Shown here: piece by piece, positions 1 to 11,300 of the stretch
Layout: every line of letters begins with the position of its first letter
Position numbering within the stretch: position 1 is the first letter of the stretch
Assembly: GCF_000149955.1 (NCBI RefSeq)
Contig: NC_030992.1
Coordinates: 3,612,850-3,676,849 of the forward strand
DNA length: 64,000 bases
Direction: 5' to 3'
Origin: Fusarium oxysporum f. sp. lycopersici 4287
Taxonomy: Eukaryota > Ascomycota > Sordariomycetes > Hypocreales > Nectriaceae
Notes under the pieces: generated by a model
What the model was told of the DNA's origin: nothing
Seen by the model: the letters and a program-made list of their open reading frames with translations, nothing else
Databases searched by the model: none
Program-made: the position numbers and the translations under genes

Positions 1-1
1 G

Positions 2-582
2 TCGCACGTTCGCAAGGCCATCAGTCTTTTTGTCAATGGCAGATACTCAAACTGCCTCGCTATTCTCGAGTCCATTCGAAACGACTGTCTCCTGGACATC
101 TACCTACAGCGCCACGTCTCATCGCTCTACTCACAGATCCGAAGAAAATGCATTGTCCAGTACTTCATACCATTCTCGTGTGTCACCCTCGAGAGCTTGA
201 ACCAAGCATTTGCGCAAGAAGGAGAGTCAGTCGAGATGGAGCTCGTATCTATGATCCGCGAGGGAATACTCAAGGCCCGTCTAGATATCAAGGAACAGGT
301 GGGCAACTCTTTCTTTTACCATCTAGGCCACTTACTAATTCTCTATAGTTGCTCATTGCAGACCAACCCAACCCGAGACTTGAGATGCAGAAGCAGGCAC
401 TTGAGGTCGCTACCAAGTACGAGGAGGAAGCCAAGGAGAGACTCCGTCGCATCAGCCTCATTGCCGCTGGTCTTGAGGTTGCAGGAAGGGCAAAAGGACC
501 TGGCCTTGGTGGTCGTGGAATAGATGAACAGTGGTACGGTGAGAGCAAGGCACCGGCACAGCCAGGCGCCGTCGAGGCCTAG
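2..582 (+). CDS. CSN1: COP9 signalosome subunit 1, C-terminal part (5' end outside window)
   Basis: Subunit 1 of the COP9 signalosome, the nuclear complex that removes Nedd8 from cullin-RING ubiquitin ligases. The frame is open from base 2. Exons are 2-298 and 349-582, with a 50-nt intron (299-348, GT...TATAG). The visible 176 residues hold the end of the PCI domain (SLFVNGRYSNCLAILESIRN, then QRHVSSLYSQIRRKCIVQYF) and the winged-helix region, including LESLNQAF and MELVSMIREG. A basic-acidic helix (EMQKQALEVATKYEEEAKER) and a short Gly/Ala tail follow. This order matches CSN1/GPS1; the similar 26S subunit Rpn7 lacks this tail. The N-terminal TPR-like half lies upstream of the window. The gene converges on PRP18. 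Confidence 0.88.
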
Positions 583-906
583 GAATTTCGGTGCACAATG
601 GTAGAAAATTGTCCGCCTGGGCCCTTTTCGACTGACCCGACGAGGAAGCTGGGCGAGCTGGGTATCACAATCTGAACCAATGGACTGCATATGGCATTAC
701 GGCCTAGGCGTTAGGAATTCCTGATCATGGTTATCCACTTACGGGTATGGAACTACACTGCGGCAGATTAGATGAGGCGTCAGGAGCATACTTCGAAATA
801 AATCATTCCGCCTAACGTTGTTCTTGTGCATATTTTTCAATGATTCTTGTTCAAGGGGGGTATCATTATTAAGTTCGAGCCCTTGCCTCCAGCTACATAC
901 TATTCT
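583..906. other. Convergent 3' intergenic region, CSN1/PRP18
   Basis: 324 bp between two stop codons facing each other. It presumably holds both 3' UTRs and polyadenylation sites. No reading frame or repeat of note was seen. Confidence 0.6.
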
Positions 907-1997
907 TCAGCCCATCAACTGTCGCAAGTCTGTGGGCGGCCATCGAACTTGCGCAAAAGTCAGGCAGCGTTTGATGCTCTGAAGATATTTGCGCGTAACC
1001 TCATCTCCCATTACATGGCCCTTCTCTCCATCGTGTAGCTTCTCGCGAGCGCTACGCTCGTGGATGCCTACCATGGTAACACCGATGGGCCACGCTGCCT
1101 TGCCGATACTCAGTCGTAGATATCCGTCATTGGCGTCCACGTAACGACGCTCCTGGAGAGCTTGAACGATTTCCGTAACAGGCTTAAGAATGTCGTCGTC
1201 GAGTTCGCCTTGCTCAAACTTGCGGAATAGCTGTAAGGTGTTAGTACTTATCTCATCTCCGTCGAATAAGGATGACTCACTGGTTTCATGTTCTCTCGAG
1301 TCTGTACCATAGCATTATATGCTGTTTTGCTGGCACTCGTATCCCGCTTCTCAGCCTCCATAGCTCGCTCGTACTCTGTAAGAACCATCGTAAAATAGCT
1401 TGCCAGTTGTCGAAATAGCCACTTCCTGCCATCCTTGTCTTTCGGTAGCTCAGTGGTCACCTTCATATCCTTCTCATCCACAAGTTCTAACGTTGTCGGT
1501 ATAGGGCCCTTGGTCATGACTGTCGTCAACTTGCGATATCGCCTCAATTTCGCAGAGTGATTCTCTCCGAACAAAACAGCCGGTTCACCCAGCCCCCTCA
1601 ACTTTTCAACGAGCTCCTCCTCTGGTATATCCTCGCTAGCATGGACACCATCCTCAGCGTCTTCGCTCTTCTCCTTGACCAGCTCTGGCAAACCAAGTCG
1701 CTTCCTTCGGGCGCGTTCCTCTTCAGCTTCTTGCTCTTCGCGCCTTTTGCGCATATCCTCGGCGAGTTTGCGACGCTTCTCCTCGCGGGCAGCGTTCTCG
1801 GCGGCGGCATCTTCCTCTCGTTTGCGCTTGGCGGCTGCTTTGGCTTCGCGCTCGGCCTCGAGGGCTTTTTGTTCAGCAAGGTATGCTTCTTTTCTTTGCG
1901 CTTCGATTTCTGAGCGTTTCAAGTATTTCTTTTCCTCGCTGCCGGAGCTCTTCTTGCTCTTTGAGAGCTCTTTGTTCATAAGCGCCGCGAAATCCAT
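907..1997 (-). CDS. PRP18: Pre-mRNA-splicing factor 18
   Basis: Second-step splicing factor that stabilises exon contacts with U5 snRNA in the nuclear spliceosome. Two exons (minus strand 1997-1281 and 1230-907) flank a 50-nt intron (1280-1231) that starts GTGAGT, carries a perfect TACTAAC branch site and ends ACAG. Product 346 aa. The N-terminal ~110 residues are a charged Lys/Glu/Arg coiled coil, followed by the PRP4-like segment (VEKLRGLGEPAVLFGE, about residues 130-146). The C-terminal Prp18 helical-bundle domain (about 190-346) contains the conserved loop GKAAWPIGVTMVGIHERSAR and ends in ...RCLTFAQVRWPP, as in the family. It is divergent from SAP18 across 332 bp. Confidence 0.95.
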
Positions 1998-2329
1998 GGT
2001 GCAGATTGGACAGCGTTTTTATCAACGTGTTGGTGTTTCCTATGGGAGCGTTGATCCAATATTCGAATTGGCCTATGCTTTGTGTTGGGAGATTGCCAAG
2101 ATTGTGCCGCTCGGTGCTCAAAAATTTGTTGTCGCAGTCTGTAAGTGGTAAGAGTTTACAAATTGTTGTTGATGGAGCGCGAAGTCATGATGGTTTAAGC
2201 GGATATAGATCGGTTAATTTGGATACTTTAGTGATGCCTCTCATTATTCGCAACTTAAACAACAAAGCGTCACCATAATAACTGAGTCTCACAATTTTGT
2301 TTTTTTCCCCTTCTTTTCAGTCTTATAAG
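1998..2329. promoter_or_regulatory. Divergent promoter region PRP18 / SAP18
   Basis: 332 bp between two start codons pointing away from each other. A pyrimidine tract ending in CAG (about 2300-2320) lies just before the SAP18 start and could be a 5'-UTR splice acceptor. No recognised factor site was identified. Confidence 0.5.
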
Positions 2330-3101
2330 ATGTCTTCCTCTCCAGAAAAGTCACTGCGCGAAGATACAACACCTTTCTTGCTACATCTCTTCTATCGTAC
2401 AGGATCTCTTCACAGGTATACATGCCCCCTCCCGATATAGATGGCTTTACACTATCAGAAGTTAACAATACTCAAATCATAGGCCAGATGAATTTGAGTC
2501 GCATAGTATGCCACCACATATACCTGTGTACACATGGTCAGACTGTACTCTGAATGAGTTGGCTCTGGAACTTGCAGGCGCCAAAAAGTCAGCATTGCCT
2601 TCACCTTCTGTGGGATGTCGTCTCGTATTCCAGTCGGTGTTTCCAGACCTTCGAAACACCGCCGCAGTCACAAATGCTCTCCCCAAATACGGGGTTAAGG
2701 ACCTCGGCAGCGTTGTGTTGGGTGGTGGTTCCGGAGCAGACACATATGGTGACATTTCCATGGATGGCACAACAAGAGGCAGTGACGACAAAACCAAGAC
2801 ACTGAGCGATTGTCGATTTGTAGTTGGCGACTATATCACTTGCGCAATATTGCCACCACTCTCGGATGGCTCAGTGGCGCCCGCTTCAAGCGTGCGAAGG
2901 GAGCAGGCTTCAGGTCCACATGAAGTCAGAGGGACTCACCGAGGAGGTCGAGATAACGGTTCTGGGCGTAGGAACTCGAGAGGAGGACGAGCTGGCTGGA
3001 GGGATGATGTCGGGGGAGATTTTCCTATGGGCGATTGGAGAAGAGGCGAAAGATTACCGGAAACCTCTAGTGGGCGATCGAGAGGCAGAGGGAGGTGGTA
3101 A
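2330..3101 (+). CDS. SAP18: SAP18-like histone deacetylase / ASAP complex subunit
   Basis: Orthologue of Sin3-associated polypeptide p18, a ubiquitin-fold protein of Sin3-HDAC co-repressor and of the ASAP/PSAP complexes at the exon junction complex. Exon 1 is 2330-2415 and exon 2 2483-3101, with a 67-nt intron (2416-2482). Frame continuity across the junction gives ...TGSLHRPDEFE. Product 234 aa. Signature segments are TTPFLLHLFYRTGSLHR (residues ~13-29) and MPPHIPVYTWSDCTLNELA (~38-56), then SVFPD and an SDCRFVVGDYITCAILPP strand. After about residue 165 comes a Gly/Arg-rich tail with several RGG/RG steps, ending RGRGRW; animal SAP18 (about 150 aa) lacks it. It is convergent with the complex I subunit gene. 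Confidence 0.92.
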
Positions 3102-3295
3102 CAGACACGCAGTGGTTAATTTGATAGCGTCACGTTCGATTATACCCATTTTCCATTCAAAGTATCAGACATATCACAATCTCAGCGACCATTCGTTCAT
3201 CGTTGACCTCAGTTCAATTGAATCCCTACCATGGGCTCTATCCCAATCAGGGTGCTTTATATGTACGCTTCTCAACCCTCCAATGCCCGGTTCAT

Positions 3296-3687
3296 TTATT
3301 TCTCGTAAATGAGGTCGCCCTTTCGCTTCGCTCGGAAATCCCAGAGTCCCTTCGCTTGTCAGCATTTCGGTGGTCGTCGCGGTTCCTGTTCCTTGACTTA
3401 CGTCGGTCTTGTAGGCGATATAGCCCATGATGGCGGGGACCACGGCCACGTAAATGAAGGTGAGCCGGGCAGTTCGGGGCGTCCATCGGAAGTAGTGATG
3501 GCGCGTCTTCATCATAGCTATTCACATTGTCAGAATGCGCTCGAGTCGAAGGTGTTGCAGTCGAGGTCGGGTAGAAGTCACGCACCGGCATATTTGAGGT
3601 AGGCCGGGTCCGGCTTGACGTCTGCAGATCAGCGGTTAGCAGAGTTCGGAATTCTTGGTCTCTATTTGACCTACTGAGGTGCGCCAT
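3296..3687 (-). CDS. NADH:ubiquinone oxidoreductase small membrane subunit, NDUFB4-like
   Basis: A 72-aa single-pass accessory subunit of mitochondrial complex I, split over four exons on the minus strand: 3687-3675 (13 nt), 3621-3586, 3517-3402 and 3349-3296. Introns are 53, 68 and 52 nt, all GT-AG. Joined exons read [16 protein letters not shown]..., then the family core [20 protein letters not shown], one hydrophobic segment (about residues 35-52), and the C-terminal signature [17 protein letters not shown]. The RWTPR core and the [12 protein letters not shown] tail match fungal NDUFB4/B15-type subunits (Neurospora 6.6-kDa type). The unspliced frames run into nonsense after each donor, which supports the exon chain. 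Long ORFs in this interval are intron read-throughs. Confidence 0.9.
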
Positions 3688-4027
3688 TTTGATTGATGGT
3701 GATCTGTGTCGTGCTAAGGTGGTTTGCGGGACGAATTGGCCGTCGTGATGGTCGGTTGAGTGATGCTAACCTTGGACGATGATTGTAGCTTTGAGTATTA
3801 CCTAAGTCAGTGACTGAATTCTGGCAGCTATCATTGGGCAGATAACATTGGGAGAAACCTACCCTGTACCTCGGCCATATTTAGCCAGGTATGCTATAGT
3901 CAACTCTCTCCTGTAAAAATTCTTTCTTGGCACGCACTGTTAGTGCGGTGCTAGGAGCGGGATTTTCTGCAGGCCACGCGACCACACAAAAACTGCGGGG
4001 ACGCTATCGGCTCCCTAACAGCAGTTT

Positions 4028-4420
4028 TCAGAGAAGGAATTTTGGAGAGTTCGCCTTCTCTGACAACACCTTTGTCGGATCTAATGGCGGCACCTCAGAA
4101 CCAGAACGCCTTAGATATCGGAGGGCGATGCCCCGGGCATTCGTAGCGACATCCTTCCGATCAACGACGCCGATTGCGATGGGTTTTTCTCCTTTAAAGG
4201 CAAGCCGCACCGTCGGCCTCTGATCCCTTCCCGAGGTTTTTCCCTGCCGCCGCGACAGTCGACTACGAGCTACAACTTGGTTACTGGAGATTGTGGACTG
4301 CGTCAGCAGATGTAGTGATGCGCGAGAGAATTCTGGTCGGTGGAAAAAGTTCGACAATAGATTGCCCTCGAACCCGCTGACGGGTGACGGGCTTGAGAAA
4401 TACAGCACCTTTTGTGCCAT
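4028..4420 (-). CDS. Doubtful hypothetical protein, 130 aa
   Basis: An uninterrupted ATG-to-stop frame on the minus strand (MAQKVLYFSSPSPVSGFEGN...). Codon use is unremarkable, and the opposite strand is also open over part of the interval (3927-4223), which weakens the case for either. No domain, signal peptide or membrane segment is recognised. It could be a short lineage-specific gene, part of a longer unannotated transcript, or chance. Confidence 0.2.
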   Translation of the reverse strand: MAQKVLYFSSPSPVSGFEGNLLSNFFHRPEFSRASLHLLTQSTISSNQVVARSRLSRRQGKTSGRDQRPTVRLAFKGEKPIAIGVVDRKDVATNARGIALRYLRRSGSEVPPLDPTKVLSEKANSPKFLL

Positions 4421-4530
4421 TGGTATGCTGGATGGTGAAGGAAGCGGGGTATCCTGTACCTAGCTAGCTCAGCACGTCTTTTGCTCCAGTAGGAGATTTG
4501 GCTTCGTTACAGCCACCCAGACGAAAAATA

Positions 4531-4552
4531 CACATACATACATACATACATG
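4531..4552. repeat. (CATA)n microsatellite
   Basis: About five tandem copies of the tetranucleotide CATA/ACAT at the edge of the AT-rich stretch upstream of PRP8. No functional meaning is implied. Confidence 0.85.
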
Positions 4553-5373
4553 GTATGCTATAGTCTTTTTTAATTTTGCCCTTTTGTTAGTTTTAATAGT
4601 GATGCCTCTATTTATGTCAGGCTTCCTTAATTAATACTTCTCATAGTTAGTGTTGGTTTCTGCTGGCTTTGTGTGGAGGTGTGGCATGTAATATTTGTAA
4701 CTGACCTGAAAGTCGAACATGGAATGCTACTTACATACTGGTCATGTTCACAGACATCCTCATTGTCTGTCACTGTCAGTGTTATTATCACAACTAACAT
4801 AATACTTTAAGTTGAAGCTACATATGTTTCCTAATTCCCTAATCTCGCCTTCAACTATAGAATGAGTTGTCAAACTCTCAACTGTAGACAATAGCAAGGT
4901 AGTTTGAATAGAGATACCGGCATGTATGAATAGATAGAAATCTACCCATATGAGATCTAGCTCCGTAATGAAAGCTACTTTAGCTAAGCAGTATAAATAC
5001 TAGCTAAGATCATAAATAAGTCTCAGGCATCATGGATTGCATTCAGTATGAACCACGACTTACACCCATGTTGTCAGAGTCACGTGAGAAGACCCACTGA
5101 AGCGCGTCTCCAGGCCATCGCCCAGAATTTATCGTGATGAAGGCAACTTTCTCAAAAGCTCCCTACCATCTACCCCTGGTCGTGCTCGTTCAAAATCTGC
5201 GCGACCAGCATCAATTTCATCACAAAACAACCGCGACAAAGCAGCCACTACTAATATTAATACTGATAGCGCTTTGGAACCGGTAGCGTGACTAATCACG
5301 CGCAACGGCGCTCAGCCTAATAGCGACAGCTTCACGATCCTTTCCTTTCTCTTCAGCGCATCAAGAAACAATC

Positions 5374-8300
5374 ATGTCGCAACTCCCTCCACCTCCTCCC
5401 CCAGGATGGAGACCTCCTCCTCCGCCGCCGCCGTCTTCTTCCCTGCCTCCTCCTCCTTCGACTCCAGCTCCGCCACCACCAGGTTATCGTCCTCCAACCG
5501 ACCCTCAGATGGCGAAATTCGCACAGAAGAAGAAGGAATGGGTGAAGTCGCAACGCAACCGCTTTGGCGAGAAGCGCAAGGGAGGATTTGTGCAGACACA
5601 GAAGGCCGATATGCCCCCCGAACATCTGCGAAAGATTGTCAAGGATATCGGAGATGTTTCCCAGAAGAAATATACGAATGATAAGAGAAGCTACCTAGGA
5701 GCCCTTAAGTTCATGCCACACGCAGTTCTAAAGCTCCTCGAAAACATGCCGATGCCATGGGAATCGGCACGAGAAGTCAAGGTGCTATATCATGTAAATG
5801 GATGCTTGACTTTGGTCAACGAGATCCCACGTGTTATCGAACCTGTCTTCTTTGCGCAGTGGGCTATGATGTGGACATTTATGCGCAAAGAAAAGGCCGA
5901 CAGACGACTATTCAAGCGTATGCGATTCCCGCCCTTCGATGACGAAGAGCCTCCCCTGTCGTGGGCCGAAAACTTGGAGGATGTTGAGCCACTTGAGCCG
6001 ATTCAGATGGAGTTGGACGAGGAAGATGACGAGGCCGTATATGAATGGTTCTACGATCACAGACCCCTTCTAGACACACCGCACGTCAACGGTCCAAGCT
6101 ACAAGGCCTGGAACCTCACACTACCTCAGATGGCGACACTTTTCCGTCTGAGCCGACCACTTGTTTCTGATGTCGTTGACAAGAACTACTTCTATCTCTT
6201 CGACCTCAAGAGCTTGTTAACAGCCAAGGCTCTCAACGTCGCCCTTCCTGGCGGTCCTCGGTTTGAACCACTATACAAGGATATCGACCCTAACGATGAA
6301 GACTTTGGCGAGTTTAATGCGATTGATCGCATCATCTTCCGAAACCCCATCCGAACCGAGTTCAGGGTCGCCTACCCATACCTCTATAATTCGCTACCAA
6401 GAAGTGTTCATTTATCGTGGCACTCACACCCTCAGGTCGTATTCAATCGTGCAGATGACCCTGATCTTCCGACGTTCCATTTTGATCGCCGCATCAATCC
6501 CATCTCTTCGCGAACCGTCGCACCCAAGAATGTCGAGGTTTCCCACGAGGATGAGATATTTGGCGCTGGTAACATTGAGGAGTCCGAAGACGATGCTTTT
6601 GAGCTGCCTGCTGGAGTCGAGCCATTCCTTGCCGACGAAGATATCGAGAATGAGAACACATCATCTGCTGTCGAACTTTGGTGGGCGCCTTACCCATTTG
6701 ACCGACGATCTGGACGCATGGTTCGAGCACAAGATGTGCCTCTAGTCAAACAGTGGTACCTCGAGCACCCCCCCTCCGATCGACCTCCAGTCAAGGTCCG
6801 AGTCTCGTACCAGAAACTCCTCAAAAATTTCGTGTTGAATGAATTGCACAAGAAGAAGCCCAAGGCGCAAAACAAGCAGAACTTGATGCGATCACTCAAG
6901 CAAACCAAGTTCTTCCAGCAGACAACCATCGACTGGGTCGAGGCTGGTCTGCAGGTTTGTCGCCAGGGTTTCAACATGCTTAACCTTCTTATCCACCGCA
7001 AGAACTTGACGTATCTTCACCTCGATTACAACTTCAATTTGAAGCCCGTCAAGACCTTGACCACCAAGGAGCGAAAGAAGTCACGTTTTGGAAACGCTTT
7101 CCATCTCATGCGAGAGATCTTGAGACTTACAAAGCTTATCGTTGATGCCCAAGTTCAGTACAGACTTGGAAACATTGATGCCTTCCAACTTGCAGATGGT
7201 ATCCTCTACGCCTTCAACCACGTTGGTCAGCTGACGGGTATGTACCGATACAAATACAAGCTGATGCATCAAATTCGAACTTGCAAGGATCTGAAGCATC
7301 TGATTTACTACCGTTTTAATTCTGGACCTGTCGGTAAGGGACCTGGATGTGGTTTCTGGGCTCCCGCTTGGAGAGTTTGGCTTTTCTTCATGCGAGGTAT
7401 TATTCCTTTGCTTGAGAGATGGTTAGGAAATCTTTTGTCTCGTCAGTTTGAGGGTCGACACAGCAAGGGAGTTGCAAAGACCGTCACCAAGCAACGTGTG
7501 GAGTCTCATTTTGATTTGGAGCTCCGCGCATCCGTTATGGCTGATCTTATGGACATGATGCCTGAGGGTATCAAGCAAAACAAGGTCAACACTGTGCTTC
7601 AGCATTTATCTGAGGCCTGGAGATGCTGGAAGAGCAACATCCCCTGGAAGGTTCCGGGCTTGCCTGCACCTATTGAGAACATCATTCTCCGATACGTCAA
7701 GTCCAAGGCCGATTGGTGGATCTCAGTTGCCCACTACAACCGTGAGCGTATTCGACGAGGAGCTACTGTTGATAAGACTGTCGCCAAGAAAAACGTTGGT
7801 CGTTTGACCCGACTTTGGCTCAAGGCTGAGCAAGAACGCCAGCACAACCACATGAAGGATGGCCCTTACGTATCCTCCGAAGAAGCTATTGCCATCTACA
7901 CCACTACCGTGCATTGGCTTGAGTCCCGCAAGTTCTCTCCTATCCCCTTCCCAAGTGTTTCTTACAAGCACGACACCAAGATCCTCATTCTTGCGCTTGA
8001 GCGCCTTAGGGAGGCATATTCAGTGAAGGGCCGTCTCAACCAAAGTCAACGAGAGGAATTGGCTTTGATTGAGCAAGCATATGATAGTCCTGGAACCACA
8101 CTGGAGCGAATCAAGCGATTCTTGCTTACCCAGCGAGCTTTCAAGGAAGTCAACATCGACATGAACGACAACTACAGCACCATCAACCCTGTCTACGATA
8201 TTGAGCCTATCGAGAAGATTAGCGATGCTTACCTGGATCAATATCTGTGGTATCAAGCAGATCAGCGACATCTTTTCCCTGCCTGGATCAAGCCATCAGA

Positions 8301-11300
8301 TTCCGAGGTCCCGCCTTTGCTTGTTTACAAGTGGGCACAGGGGATCAACAACCTCGACCGTGTGTGGCAGACTGAGAATGGTGAATGTAATGTCATGATT
8401 GAGACGGAACTATCCAAGGTTTACGAAAAGATGGAGCTCACGCTTCTGAACTCTCTTCTCAGACTGATTATGGACCACAATTTGGCGGATTATATCACAG
8501 CCAAGAACAACGTCCAGCTCACCTACAAGGACATGAACCATGTCAACAGTTATGGTATGATCCGTGGCTTACAGTTCTCTGCATTTGTGTTCCAGTTCTA
8601 TGGTCTTGTGTTGGATCTTCTGCTTCTGGGTCCTCAGCGAGCCAGCGAGATTGCTGGACCACCTCAAAGTCCCAACGACTTCTTGCAATTCCGTGACCGC
8701 GAGACTGAGTCCAGTCATCCTATCCGACTCTACACTCGATACATCGACAAAGTTTGGATCTTCCTCCGATTTACTGCTGAGGAGTCTCGAGACCTCATCC
8801 AGAGATTCCTTACCGAACAACCCGACCCTAACTTTGAGAACGTTATCGGATACAAGAGCAAGAAGTGCTGGCCAAGAGATTCTCGCATGCGTCTGATGCG
8901 TCATGATGTGAACCTCGGACGAGCTGTCTTCTGGGATATGAAGAACCGTCTGCCTCGATCCGTAACCACGATTGAGTGGGATGAAAGCTTTGTCAGCGTT
9001 TACAGTCGTGATAACCCGAACTTGCTCTTCTCTATGTGTGGTTTCGAAGTCCGCATTCTCCCCAAGATTCGTAACCAGAATGAAGAATTCCCGGTCAAGG
9101 ATAGTGTGTGGTCTCTCGTGGACAACACCACAAAGGAGAGGACTGCTCACGCTTTCCTGCAAGTCACCGAGGAGGATATCCAGAAGTTCAACAATCGTAT
9201 TCGACAGATTCTCATGTCATCGGGCTCTACAACTTTCACCAAGATCGCCAACAAGTGGAACACAGCGTTGATCGCCCTCTTCACTTATTATCGTGAGGCG
9301 GCTGTATCGACCGTCGACCTGCTTGATACAATTGTCAAGTGCGAGACCAAGATTCAGACTCGAGTCAAGATCGGTCTAAACTCCAAGATGCCTTCTCGTT
9401 TCCCTCCTGCCGTCTTCTACACCCCCAAGGAGCTTGGTGGTCTTGGTATGATTTCGGGCTCACACATTCTTATTCCTGCTAGTGATAAGCGTTGGTCAAA
9501 GCAAACCGACACTGGCGTTACTCATTACAGGGCAGGAATGACCCATGATGAGGAGACCCTCATCCCGAACATTTTCAGATATATCATCCCTTGGGAGGCC
9601 GAGTTCATCGACTCTCAACGAGTCTGGACAGAATATTCCCAGAAACGTCTTGAAGCCAATCAACAGAATCGTCGTCTCACTCTCGAGGATCTCGAGGATA
9701 GTTGGGACCGCGGTCTGCCTCGAATCAACACCCTGTTCCAAAAGGACAGAAGCACCCTGAGCTTCGACAAGGGTTTCCGAGCTCGAGCTGAATTCAAGAT
9801 CTATCAATTGATGAAGAATAATCCTTTCTGGTGGACTAGTCAACGTCATGATGGAAAATTGTGGAACCTGAACGCTTATCGTACCGATGTGATCCAAGCA
9901 CTGGGTGGTGTTGAGACCATCCTTGAACATACCCTTTTCAAGGCAACAGGTTTCCCATCATGGGAAGGCCTCTTTTGGGAAAAGGCGAGCGGTTTTGAAG
10001 AGTCTATGAAGTTCAAGAAGTTGACTAATGCACAAAGAAGCGGTTTGAATCAAATTCCTAACCGCCGCTTCACTTTGTGGTGGTCACCCACCATCAACCG
10101 AGCCAACGTCTACGTGGGTTTCCAGGTCCAGCTTGATTTAACTGGCATTTTCTTGCACGGAAAGATTCCTACTCTGAAGATCTCGCTGATCCAGATCTTC
10201 CGAGCTCATTTGTGGCAGAAGATCCATGAGTCTGTTGTTATGGATCTTTGCCAGGTATTTGACCAGGAACTGGAATCTCTCGGCATTGAAACAGTTCAGA
10301 AAGAGACTATTCATCCTCGAAAGTCTTACAAGATGAACAGTTCTTGTGCCGATATCCTTCTCTTCTCCAACCACAAGTGGAACGTGACCAGACCATCACT
10401 TCTTTACGATACCAAGGATGTTATTGAGCAGACAACTACCAACAAATTCTGGATTGATGTCCAGCTCCGATATGGCGATTACGACTCACACGATATTGAA
10501 CGGTACACACGTGCCAAGTATCTCGACTATACAACAGACAGTGCCAGTATCTATCCCTCAGCTACTGGTCTAATGATTGGTATTGATCTTGCCTACAACC
10601 TCTATTCTGCTTACGGCATGTACTTCCCTGGTCTCAAGGTTCTTGTGCAGCAGGCTATGGCCAAGATCATGAAGGCCAACCCCGCTCTGTACGTTTTGCG
10701 TGAGCGTATCCGAAAGGGTCTACAACTCTACGCTTCTGAGAGTAACCAGGAATTCTTGAACTCCCAGAACTACTCGGAATTGTTCAGCAACCAGACACAG
10801 TTGTTTATCGATGACACAAACGTCTACCGTGTCACCATTCACAAGACCTTCGAGGGTAACTTGACAACCAAGCCTATCAACGGTGCTATCTTCATCTTCA
10901 ACCCACGAACCGGACAGCTGTTCCTCAAGATCATTCACACTAGTGTCTGGGCTGGACAGAAGCGTCTTGGTCAGCTCGCCAAGTGGAAGACAGCCGAAGA
11001 AGTCGCTGCTCTGATCCGATCATTGCCTGTGGAAGAACAACCCAAGCAGCTGATTGTGACAAGAAAGGGTCTCTTGGATCCTCTCGAAGTCCACTTGCTC
11101 GACTTCCCCAATATTTCTATTCGGGCTTCAGAGCTTCAGCTTCCCTTCCAGGCAGCGATGAAGGTGGAGAAGCTTGGTGACATGATTCTTCGTGCCACTG
11201 AACCTCAGATGGTGCTTTTCAACCTGTACGATGAGTGGCTGAAGAGTATTTCGTCTTACACTGCCTTCTCTCGTCTTGTTCTTATTCTGCGAGCGCTTCA

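Larger units (their letters stand above)
3688..5373. other. Intergenic region upstream of PRP8
   Basis: About 1.7 kb between the divergent starts of the complex I subunit and PRP8. The part at 3,690-4,450 has ordinary base composition and a doubtful ORF. The part at about 4,550-5,050 is AT-rich, with many TAGCTA/CTAGCTA-like words. From 5,060 to 5,373 it is likely the PRP8 promoter and leader. No TATA box or factor site is claimed. Confidence 0.5.

Noticed and set aside
3292..3687. 131-codon minus [16 protein letters not shown]...
   Set aside because: It is read-through of introns in the four-exon complex I subunit gene; only its first 13 bases are coding.
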